A stretch of 6,933 nt of DNA, taken from Planctomycetia bacterium. GTDB lineage: Bacteria; Planctomycetota; Planctomycetia; Gemmatales; Gemmataceae. A program made the translations under genes and the position numbers. Positions 1 to 4,939 of this stretch are shown one piece after another. The notes beneath the pieces are model-generated. The model searched no databases. It had not been told where the DNA came from and saw only the letters and a list, made by a program, of their open reading frames with translations. Numbering within the stretch: the first letter of the stretch is position 1; each line of letters opens with the position of its first letter. The stretch spans positions 1 through 6,933 of the forward strand of contig JANXSH010000159.1 in NCBI GenBank assembly GCA_025356615.1. Direction: 5' to 3'.

Positions 1-168
1 CGCGAGGCGGCGCGCGCTGGCCTCGCGTCGCGGCTGAACGGCCGCACGAAATCGCCGACAATGTCCCTACGGCGTCGCCTTCGCGCCGGACAACCCGTCG
101 CTCGCGCCGACTCCGACGGCAGGGCCAAGCTCTGGCCGGCCCGACCTCGCGTGGTAGGTTCTTGGTAG
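1..168 (+). pseudogene. WD40-repeat protein remnant (3' end, frameshifted)
   Basis: No single open frame covers this stretch, but stitched frames give a recognisable WD40 blade. Frame 1 (1-63) reads LASRLNGRTKSPT, resembling the 'LxGHTxxV' start of a blade with H changed to R. Frame 2 (about 71-107) reads YGVAFAPDNPSLA, the 'VAFSPDGxxLA' strand. Frame 1 resumes at about 106 with ADSDGRAKLW, the 'ADSDGTVKLW' end of the blade, and stops at TAG 166-168. Two compensating frame changes about 45 nt apart are needed, so the gene looks decayed unless they are sequencing errors. WD40 proteins fold as beta-propellers for protein interaction and are abundant in planctomycetes. The gene continues beyond the left edge. 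The match is short and made by eye, so confidence is moderate. Confidence 0.5.
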
Positions 169-197
169 GTCGAAGTTTCCTGCTCGACGTAAGTCAT

Positions 198-269
198 TGG
201 GCCCACCTGGATTCGAACCAGGAACCAAGGGATTATGAGTCCCCTGCTCTGCCGTTGAGCTATAGGCCC
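198..269 (-). tRNA. tRNA with CAT anticodon, probably tRNA-Ile2 (lysidine type)
   Basis: On the minus strand the cloverleaf is complete: acceptor GGGCCTA/TGGGCCC (one T-G wobble), D stem GCTC/GAGC, anticodon stem GGGGA/TCCCT with loop CTCATAA (anticodon at 235-237), and T arm CCTGG-TTCGAAT-CCAGG. The discriminator is A (198), and CCA is not encoded, so it must be added after transcription. CAT can mean initiator Met, elongator Met or Ile2. The first pair G1-C72 argues against an initiator. The C4-G69 and C5-G68 pairs, the wobble at 27-43 and the close likeness of the anticodon arm to E. coli tRNA-Ile2 favour Ile2, whose C34 is converted to lysidine by TilS to read AUA. Elongator Met remains possible. 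The tRNA call itself is secure; the isotype is inference. Confidence 0.93.
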
Positions 270-418
270 GCCATGCTCGATCGAGCGGTCTCTGGTATGC
301 CAGACCCGAAAAGGCTCCCTCGAGTTCACGTCCCTGAAATGCTTCTGCGGTGTGGACGGGTAAAATGGATCCTACCAGGAGAGGTGTTGGCCCGTCTGCG
401 AGTCTCGGCAGTGTGAGG

Positions 419-790
419 TCATCCTCCCTTGCCCCCTTCCAGGTGGAAGCGGTGCAGGAGGCGATGCAAAAATGGGGCCAGGAGGATGCCCGCCGCCACG
501 ATCAGGGCCAGGCCGCTGTACAGGGCGTAGAGACCGGCGAACAGCTTCCCGCCCCAGGTCTTCGGCGGATCGAGTGGCCCCATGCCCGACAGGATCATCG
601 AGGCGTTGGCGAAGGCGTCGATCCAGGCCATCCCCTCGTAAACGTGGTAGCCCCCCATTCCCGCTAGCAACGACACCCCGATGAGCAGGGCCGACGCGCC
701 GAGGTTCCTGAGAACCCGCGTCGCGAACTGCTTTCGGCCCAACAACGGCTCGTGTTTGGACTCGTAACCCAGTAGTCGGCTTCTTGCCAA
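419..790 (-). CDS. Two-helix membrane protein resembling a K+-channel pore module
   Basis: The 123-residue protein has a basic N-terminus (1-28), a first membrane helix at about 29-50, a re-entrant-like segment at about 57-75 and a second helix at about 83-107, then a His/Arg-rich tail. The order helix, DAF...SMILSGMGPLDP, GKLFAGLYALYSGLALI resembles the TM-pore-TM core of two-TM potassium channels (Ion_trans_2), in which 'TTVGYGD' precedes 'GKLF..LYAL'. Here the filter position reads SGMGPLD, so the canonical TxGYG is absent. Ion conduction therefore cannot be assumed, and it may be a divergent channel or a non-conducting relative. The start is TTG at 790, with AAGGGA 7 nt upstream. It follows the 57-residue gene by 31 nt on the same strand and is probably co-transcribed with it. 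The reading frame is convincing; the channel relationship is inference. Confidence 0.78.
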   Translation of the reverse strand: MARSRLLGYESKHEPLLGRKQFATRVLRNLGASALLIGVSLLAGMGGYHVYEGMAWIDAFANASMILSGMGPLDPPKTWGGKLFAGLYALYSGLALIVAAGILLAPFLHRLLHRFHLEGGKGG

Positions 791-821
791 GGTGTTATCC
801 CTTCCCGACCGCGAGTGGAAT

Positions 822-995
822 CTAGAACAGCACGGCCGTCATCACGATCGTGTAGAGGACCACGCCCATCGTGAAGATCGCCGTCATAAGCACGACGACC
901 GCGCGGCCCGCTTTGACATCCTCCCGGTGGAATTCCTTCCAGTCGTTTTCGGTGAATGGGAGGTCGGGATGGGGGGTGTGATGGGGGTCGCTCAT
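822..995 (-). CDS. Small single-pass membrane protein, function unknown (57 aa)
   Basis: The minus strand from ATG (993-995) to TAG (822-824) encodes 57 residues. Residues 1-20 are rich in His, Pro and Asp (MSDPHHTPHPDLPF...). A charged stretch follows (KEFHREDVKAGR, 20-31), then one strongly hydrophobic helix (about 32-57) that runs to the C-terminus. The layout predicts a cytoplasmic N-terminus and a tail-anchored helix. It is the first gene of a putative operon, 31 nt upstream of the channel-like gene. Its size, the two-gene arrangement and the clean hydrophobic segment argue for a real gene rather than a chance frame. A GAGAG sequence lies about 9 nt before the ATG as a weak ribosome site. 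I do not recognise the family. A small accessory subunit of a membrane complex is conceivable but unproven. Confidence 0.65.
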   Translation of the reverse strand: MSDPHHTPHPDLPFTENDWKEFHREDVKAGRAVVVLMTAIFTMGVVLYTIVMTAVLF

Positions 996-1305
996 CGTTT
1001 GATCTCTCGGTCCGAGGGAGGTTGGCTCACTTTCCTATCTTATGAGGATAGCCGACCGACCCCATTCGGGGCAAGGGGGAGGCTGTGCTATGTTCCGAGG
1101 GTTTGTGATGCGGTTGACCCACCAGTAACTTGCCCCAAGTGCCCGCCACTCCAATCCTTGAGCGAATCCGGTCGCCCCGACAAATATTTTCAAGTCCCCG
1201 GCCCGACTCGTCGATACTATCGGTACAGCTTTCCATAACAGGCTGAGGGGGGGTCGGAGTCCGGAGTTCCGGTCTACCGGCGGGATCGTATGGGGGGGAT
1301 GTTCC
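996..1305. other. Divergent intergenic region (310 bp)
   Basis: This spacer separates the minus-strand membrane operon from the plus-strand exported protein, so it should carry promoters for both. On the minus side a weak TTGCCC / TATCCT pair is listed separately. On the plus side the clearest AT-rich patch is around 1183-1222 (TATTTTCAAG, then GATACTATC), which could hold a promoter, but no good -35/-10 pair with normal spacing stands out. GGGGGGG (1292-1298) sits 7 nt before the ATG at 1306 and may serve as a purine-rich ribosome site. Short frames crossing this region on both strands look like chance reading frames. Confidence 0.5.
1045..1074 (-). promoter_or_regulatory. Possible weak promoter for the small membrane operon
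   Basis: On the minus strand TTGCCC (1069-1074) is separated by 18 bp from TATCCT (1045-1050). Each hexamer matches the sigma-70 consensus at 4 of 6 positions. Transcription would start near 1038, giving a leader of about 40 nt before the ATG at 995. Matches of this quality arise by chance in high-GC DNA, so this is only a candidate. Confidence 0.25.
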
Positions 1306-2787
1306 ATGGCCACCGGATTGATCGCCTGGACCTGCTTACTGCTGGCCGCAGCTACGCCGGATGATGTCGCGTACATGAACCGACGGGATTTTCGGATCCC
1401 GATCAACATCAAGGCGGGTCACAAAGCGAACGTCAAAGAGTTGCTGCTCTACACGTCTCGGGACGAGGGCAAGACGTGGGAGATCCACAACCGCGCCAGC
1501 CCGGCCGCCACGGGGTTCGACTTCGTGGCGCAGGGCGACGGGATGCTCTACTTTAGCGTGGCCGTCCTCGACCAGGCGGGCAAGATGGACCCGCCCGACA
1601 TCTACGACGCCAAAGTGGCCCGTATGAAGGTCTACGTCGATACGACGAAGCCGGGCGTCCGCATCACATCGGCCGAGCGGGTCGCCGACGAGGTCCGGGT
1701 GAGTTGGGAGGCGCGGGAAGAAAAGCCCGAGTGGGCCTCACTCCGGCTGGAGTGGCGCACGGCCAACGGCAGCCAGTGGACGCCGTTGCCGATCGAACCC
1801 GGCTCGCAGGGCTTCTACAGACTCCGCCCCGGAGTGGCCGATGCCCTCGTCCTGCGACTCTCCTTGAGGGATCTCGCGGGCAACGAGGGCGTCGATGAGA
1901 AGCAGGTCGCCAGCTCGGCCGTGATGACGACCTCGGTCGATCGCGGAGGGAACACGAGCGGGTTGATTACGACCGGCGGACAAGACATCGGACTGCCTCC
2001 TCCCTCGCCAACTCCTGGCCCGGTGGCCGGCTCGCCGACGCCGCTGGCGACACGACCGACCAGCGAGCCGATTTCCGCGTCTCCGTATTCGCCGATGCCG
2101 ACGCGAGGGTCGTTGCCGTCCTTGCAGATCGTCAACAAGAAATCGCTGAAGGTCGGTTTCGATGTGTCGAAGGTCGGCCCTTCGGGTCTGGGCAGTGTGG
2201 ATGTGTATGAAACGACGGACGAGGGGGCGACCTGGAACAAGTCCACCGCCGACCCCGCCGCGTCGCTTCCGGTCTCTCCCGAGACGCGAACTGTGGGCAC
2301 TCAGCGCGGTACGGTCACGGTCCAGATGCCCCAAGAGGGTGTGATCTACGGCTTCTACCTCGTCGTCAAGAGCCGGGCGGGTTTGGGCAAACCCGGCCCC
2401 AAGTCGGGCGACGCGCCCCACCTGCGGATCGAGGTCGATGCGACCGAGCCGGAGGCGAAGTTGTTCCAGCCCCAGCCGGATAGCAGCCGCCCCAACGCCC
2501 TCATTCTGACCTGGGAGGCGAAGGACCGGAATCTGGCCACGACCCCGATCTCGTTGGAGTGGTCCGAGTTCGGCAAGGATTGGCACTCGATCGGGGACAC
2601 GATGCTCCCCAACACGGGACGATTCACCTGGCAGGTTCCTGCGAACATTCCACCCAAGGTCCACCTCAAGCTCACAGTCCGCGACACGGCGGGTAACGTC
2701 GCCACCGCCCAGACCGCCGCGCCGGTTCTCATCGACCTGACCGAGCCGGAGGTGTCCAACGTGATGGCGATCATGAACGGCAAATAA
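1306..2787 (+). CDS. Exported protein with duplicated Ig/FN3-like beta-sandwich modules
   Basis: The 493-residue product starts with a probable signal peptide (hydrophobic run 5-16, cleavage near AAAT-P). The body is an apparent A-B-linker-A-B duplication. Module A (about 28-110 and 280-377) carries YTSRDEGKTW and YETTDEGATW, then a strand ending KVYVDTTKP and RIEVDATEP. Module B (about 111-200 and 378-475) carries VRVSWEA / LILTWEA, LRLEWR / ISLEWS, and LRLSLRDLAGNEG / LKLTVRDTAGNVA. A Ser/Thr/Pro-rich linker lies at about 225-270. The '(S/T)xDEGxTW' and 'VRDTAGNxA' motifs are typical of extracellular beta-sandwich domains. No catalytic residues are recognisable, so a structural or binding role at the cell surface or periplasm is likely. 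The ATG at 1306 is preceded by a G-rich tract. A further DLTEPEVSNV near the C-terminus looks like the start of a third repeat that was cut off. Confidence 0.88.
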   Translation: MATGLIAWTCLLLAAATPDDVAYMNRRDFRIPINIKAGHKANVKELLLYTSRDEGKTWEIHNRASPAATGFDFVAQGDGMLYFSVAVLDQAGKMDPPDIYDAKVARMKVYVDTTKPGVRITSAERVADEVRVSWEAREEKPEWASLRLEWRTANGSQWTPLPIEPGSQGFYRLRPGVADALVLRLSLRDLAGNEGVDEKQVASSAVMTTSVDRGGNTSGLITTGGQDIGLPPPSPTPGPVAGSPTPLATRPTSEPISASPYSPMPTRGSLPSLQIVNKKSLKVGFDVSKVGPSGLGSVDVYETTDEGATWNKSTADPAASLPVSPETRTVGTQRGTVTVQMPQEGVIYGFYLVVKSRAGLGKPGPKSGDAPHLRIEVDATEPEAKLFQPQPDSSRPNALILTWEAKDRNLATTPISLEWSEFGKDWHSIGDTMLPNTGRFTWQVPANIPPKVHLKLTVRDTAGNVATAQTAAPVLIDLTEPEVSNVMAIMNGK

Positions 2788-2814
2788 GGCGAGCGGATTT
2801 TGGGGTAGCAACAG

Positions 2815-2842
2815 GAAAGGGGAGCCGATCGGCTCCCCTTTC
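2815..2842. terminator. Perfect palindrome, probable bidirectional terminator
   Basis: A 28-nt perfect palindrome (GAAAGGGGAGCCGA and its complement) lies 27 nt after the stop of the exported-protein gene and 56 nt beyond the stop of the convergent TIGR03000 gene. In RNA it folds as a 12-bp stem with a GATC loop, with A and U runs of three at the base in both orientations. The U tract is short, so intrinsic termination may be weak, but the position between convergent genes fits a shared terminator. Confidence 0.75.
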
Positions 2843-2898
2843 GCGTGAATCAGACTTCCCGGTGAGCGGCTCACGCGGGGAGGATGTTCGAGGACGAC

Positions 2899-3552
2899 TT
2901 ACCGGCTGGCGACCACGCTCGGGTTCTCGAGCGAGACGGTCACGTCGGTGCCGGCCTTCACGCTGACTTCGCGGGTCACGACGACTTCTTTGCCGTCGCG
3001 GACGAACTCGGCCTTGAAGGTGTAGCTGTAGGACTTGCCGTTCTGTAGGATCGGCGACTCGAAGGTGCGAGTCGTCTCGGTCGAAGTGGTCATGGTGCCG
3101 TCGATCGACACGCGAGCGTCGCTCGGGACCGTGATCGTGATCCGGGCCGGGGCGGCCTCGACCGTCTCATTGTCCACGGGCGGCTTATTGAGCTTCTCGA
3201 TCTTCTTGCCATCGACGGGGGGACCGACCGGGGTGCCTGGGTGAGAAATCACCGGGGCCGGGTGAGACATCACCGGGGAGCCGTAGCAGCCGACGGCCGG
3301 AGCGCCGTAGCAGGCGACGGCCGGAGCGCCGCAGCAGGTCGCATAGCCGCAGCAGGTCACATAGCCGCAGCAGCCCTTGCAGCTCTTGGCCTTGTGCATC
3401 CGATGGCCCTTGCAGCCACCGTAGCACGAGGAGCTCGAGCAGGAGTAGGTCACGGTCCCAGAGCAGCCCGAGCAGCCCTTGCAACCACGATTGAACAGGG
3501 CTGGCGTTTCCGCGCCACCAGCCATTGCCATCATCAGAACAACACCGTACAT
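2899..3552 (-). CDS. Cys-rich exported protein with C-terminal TIGR03000 planctomycete domain
   Basis: The 217-residue protein is translated from ATG 3550-3552, chosen because GGAGG lies 8 nt upstream; a longer frame to 3609 has no comparable site. The N-terminus has a short hydrophobic export-like segment (MYGVVLMMAMAGG). Residues 24-89 hold 15 cysteines in Gly/Ser/Tyr-rich repeats (CKGCSGCSG, then CCGYVTCCGYATCCG, then GAPAVACY/GAPAVGCY). A Pro/His linker (about 92-125) follows. Residues about 137-209 (ITITVPSDARVSIDG, then RTFESPILQNGKSYSYTFKAE, then VTVSLE) match my recollection of the TIGR03000 domain, a beta-rich unit found almost only in planctomycetes. The function is unknown; the cysteines suggest disulfide cross-linking or metal binding in the envelope. 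The gene is convergent with the preceding one and appears monocistronic. Confidence 0.9.
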   Translation of the reverse strand: MYGVVLMMAMAGGAETPALFNRGCKGCSGCSGTVTYSCSSSSCYGGCKGHRMHKAKSCKGCCGYVTCCGYATCCGAPAVACYGAPAVGCYGSPVMSHPAPVISHPGTPVGPPVDGKKIEKLNKPPVDNETVEAAPARITITVPSDARVSIDGTMTTSTETTRTFESPILQNGKSYSYTFKAEFVRDGKEVVVTREVSVKAGTDVTVSLENPSVVASR

Positions 3553-3560
3553 AGATCTTG

Positions 3561-3565
3561 CCTCC
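3561..3565 (-). promoter_or_regulatory. Shine-Dalgarno site fixing the TIGR03000 gene start
   Basis: The minus strand reads GGAGG here, 8 nt before the ATG at 3552. This supports the 217-residue form over the 236-residue frame beginning at 3609. Confidence 0.8.
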
Positions 3566-3744
3566 ACGCAACGCGCCACAATTCGATAGGGCAACCGCCC
3601 CCATGTCACCTATGAGTCCCCAGTAGACTCGCCCCCAGGCTTCTCCACGCCGATCAGATGGTCTCTCGAGCAATTCCGCACGAGGTTACTTCCGAGACAT
3701 TCCGAGGCCATTCGATGGTGCGACCAACATCGAGCTGTTAGTTG

Positions 3745-3771
3745 CACCTGGAAAGCTGGATGGACCAGGTG
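3745..3771. repeat. Short inverted repeat CACCTGG / CCAGGTG
   Basis: Two 7-bp arms (3745-3751 and 3765-3771) are separated by 13 nt, just before the AT-rich island and about 190 bp upstream of the TIGR03000 start. It could be an operator-like site or a weak hairpin. No gene ends nearby, so a terminator is unlikely. Confidence 0.4.
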
Positions 3772-3890
3772 TCATGGATGATATAGTAAAACTAGATAGA
3801 CTGCATATCAAGGTCATATTGGGTTAAATGGAGAAAATAGATAATTTGATGATGATGGATAGGCCGATCATGCCAGTTGATTTCTGAGAG

Positions 3891-4313
3891 CGTGTGAAGG
3901 AATCGGTTTGGGCGAGTCGGGAGCGTTAGCGACAGGAGTTTTGCTTGGCGTCTGGTTTGGAGTAGAGGGTGTCGCCCGTCGATCACTCCGGGAGCGTACC
4001 AGTAGTTTCGAGGATCACGGGGCGTTGCTGGTTAGACCCCACCCCCCGCCCCCTCCCCTAAAAGGGAGGGGGAGCAAGAGCGGCCAATTGGAGACTTCAC
4101 GCCAAAAGACATGCCTCCGGCTCCCCCTCCCTTTTAGGGGAGGGGGCGGGGGGTGGGGTCTAACCAGCAACGCCCCGTGATCCTCGAAACTACTGGTACG
4201 CTCCCGGCTCGCCTAATCCTTCACAACCTCTGAGAGCATTCCGCCCCGATTCGTTCCTGGATGCCAAAACCCGATTCTCCACCAATCTTGCTGATAACGT
4301 GTGAAGAAATCGG
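3891..4313. repeat. Short related repeats bracketing the large inverted repeat
   Basis: CGTGTGAAGGAATCGG at 3891-3906 recurs as CGTGTGAAGAAATCGG at 4298-4313 (15/16 identical, same orientation). A third, inverted and shorter copy lies at 4199-4225: its complement reads TTGTGAAGGAT and then GGCGAGCCGGGAGCG. It pairs with the left copy TGTGAAGGAAT followed by GGCGAGTCGGGAGCG (3893-3926), apart from a gap of about six bases. Together these enclose the perfect inverted repeat at 3988-4207. They could be ends of a small non-autonomous element, or interspersed repeats into which elements inserted. The rightmost copy lies inside the transposase remnant's reading frame, so the transposase sequence probably ends before it. 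Confidence 0.6.
3988..4207. repeat. Perfect 88-bp inverted repeat with 44-nt centre
   Basis: The left arm (3988-4075) and right arm (4120-4207) are exact reverse complements over all 88 positions, checked base by base. They are separated by a 44-nt unique centre (4076-4119). Pairing stops at both arm ends. Each arm carries its own hairpin, CCCCCTCCC-CTAAAA-GGGAGGGGG (4049-4072; mirrored at 4123-4146), and a G-quadruplex motif of four runs of at least four G with 1-nt spacers (plus strand 4137-4158; minus strand 4037-4058). The element could extrude as a cruciform or fold in RNA as a very long hairpin. It contains no credible gene. Perfect identity suggests recent formation or arm-to-arm conversion; a hairpin assembly artefact should be excluded. 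A MITE-like element or two copies of one repeat inserted in opposite orientation are the main readings. Confidence 0.95.
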
Positions 4314-4798
4314 GGGCTTGGGCCAGCCCCGCCGACCGATGAAGCGGAACACGGGCAAGAGACGGTCGACCTTGGTGGCGTCGAACTCGAGGCGGACGCG
4401 GTCGGTGCTGCTCTGGAAGAGGCCCTCGGCAGAGCGAAGGCTCTGGTACTGGTAGACGGGCGCGATGGGGGATCCGTCCGCGTCGGAAATCAGCAGGGCG
4501 GTGTGCGACTCGTAGCCGAGGTCGTCCCGGTTCCTCGAGGGGGTGCGGTCGGCCTTGGAAGTGTGCCGGGGTAGTGCAGCTGGCACCAGTCGCAGGCGAC
4601 CAGGGCGACCTCGGAGCAGGAGGAGCGCGCGGCGGCATCTGCGACCTGGAGCAGGGGTTGCATCAGGACGGGCAAAGTGGTGTCTTCGTTCCCGAAGAAC
4701 CGCCAGGCGGCTCGAGTGGCGGCGAAGGAGTCGCCAACGTCCGGCAGGTAGCGGATGCCGGCGACGACATCTCGTAGGGTGGCGGTGTGACCCTTCAC
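4221..4798 (-). pseudogene. Truncated, frameshifted IS4-type DDE transposase
   Basis: The gene begins at GTG 4798 with AGGAGG 5 nt upstream. The first frame gives about 79 residues, including LPDVGDSFAATRAAWRFFGN and VALVACDWCQLHYPGT; the D of DWCQLHY (residue 70) would be the first catalytic Asp. After HYPG, one base is missing (between 4565 and 4573). The next frame then continues HTSKADRTPSRNRDDLGYES, then HTALLISDADGSPIAPVY, restoring the 'DWxxLHYxxHTSKxDR' and 'GYExxTxLLxSDxDGxPIAPVY' pattern of IS4-superfamily transposases as I remember them. From about residue 125 (after SAEGLF) the sequence no longer resembles a transposase, and the later Asp and Glu regions are absent. The frame runs to TGA at 4221 through repeat-derived sequence. 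It is therefore inactive by both frameshift and loss of its C-terminal half or more. Confidence 0.78.
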
Positions 4799-4803
4799 GA
4801 GTT

Positions 4804-4867
4804 CCTCCTAACGGTCTCGGAGTCGTTTTTCTAGGTCAGGCACATAAGGTACATACTGTACATTATA
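4804..4867 (-). promoter_or_regulatory. Promoter -10 and ribosome site of the transposase remnant
   Basis: The minus strand carries a consensus TATAAT at 4862-4867. A loose -35 candidate TCTACA lies 15 bp further upstream. AGGAGG at 4804-4809 is 5 nt before the GTG start. Between them is a 5-3-5 inverted repeat GTACA-TAC-TGTAC (4849-4861), which would lie at the expected transcription start and could be an operator. The region is AT-richer than its surroundings. The initiation signals appear intact although the coding region is broken. Confidence 0.45.
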
Positions 4868-4901
4868 CCCTTCTCCCAATTGTGTAGATACCAATGCCTG
4901 C

Positions 4902-4929
4902 AAGGGGAGGGGGGGCTGGGGTGAGGTCT
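4902..4929 (+). repeat. Degenerate G-rich copy of the inverted-repeat core
   Basis: AGGGGAGGGGGGG-CTGGGG-TGAGGTCT resembles the G-rich core of the right arm of the large repeat (4136-4160, AGGGGAGGGGG-C-GGGGGG-TGGGGTCT) but has diverged. It lies 11 nt before the oxygenase ATG and therefore occupies its expected leader. The G runs could form a quadruplex near the start codon. The only ribosome-site candidate for the gene, GAGG (4923-4926), falls inside this motif, 13 nt from the ATG. Confidence 0.45.
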
Positions 4930-4939
4930 TCGCAGCGCC

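Larger units (their letters stand above)
3553..3987. other. Non-coding region with AT-rich island
   Basis: I see no convincing gene here. The stretch nearest the TIGR03000 gene (3553-3720) should hold its promoter, but no clear -35/-10 pair stands out. From about 3775 to 3870 composition changes abruptly: 3781-3840 is 18/60 G+C (30%) and 3841-3900 is 26/60 (43%), against a window that is visibly far richer in G+C. A minus-strand frame at 3792-3986 lies across the island but its protein has no domain-like features. The section 3891-3939 contains repeats related to those flanking the transposase remnant. The island could be a promoter or protein-binding region, or foreign DNA brought by the neighbouring element. 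Confidence 0.55.

Noticed and set aside
275..304. Short palindromes GCTCGATCGAGC and TCTGG-TATG-CCAGA upstream of the tRNA
   Set aside because: They are too short and GC-typical to support as operator or attachment sites. No integrase or tRNA-end duplication was found nearby.
1738..2874. A 378-codon minus-strand frame opposite the exported protein gene
   Set aside because: It is Arg/Gly-rich and low in complexity, runs through the terminator palindrome, and opposes a gene with a signal peptide and clear internal repeats.
3553..3609. A 19-residue N-terminal extension of the TIGR03000 protein
   Set aside because: The internal ATG at 3552 has GGAGG 8 nt upstream and gives an export-like N-terminus. 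The extension has neither.
3792..3986. A 64-codon minus-strand frame in the AT-rich island
   Set aside because: No ribosome site, domain or signal was seen. Composition changes midway with the DNA rather than with a protein feature.
3908..4180. A 90-codon plus-strand frame across the inverted repeat
   Set aside because: It reads through both repeat arms (producing PHPPPPPLKGRG and its near-mirror), so the frame is a by-product of the repeat.
4213..4638. A 141-codon minus-strand frame over the transposase remnant
   Set aside because: It is Pro/Arg-rich and out of frame with both recognisable transposase segments.
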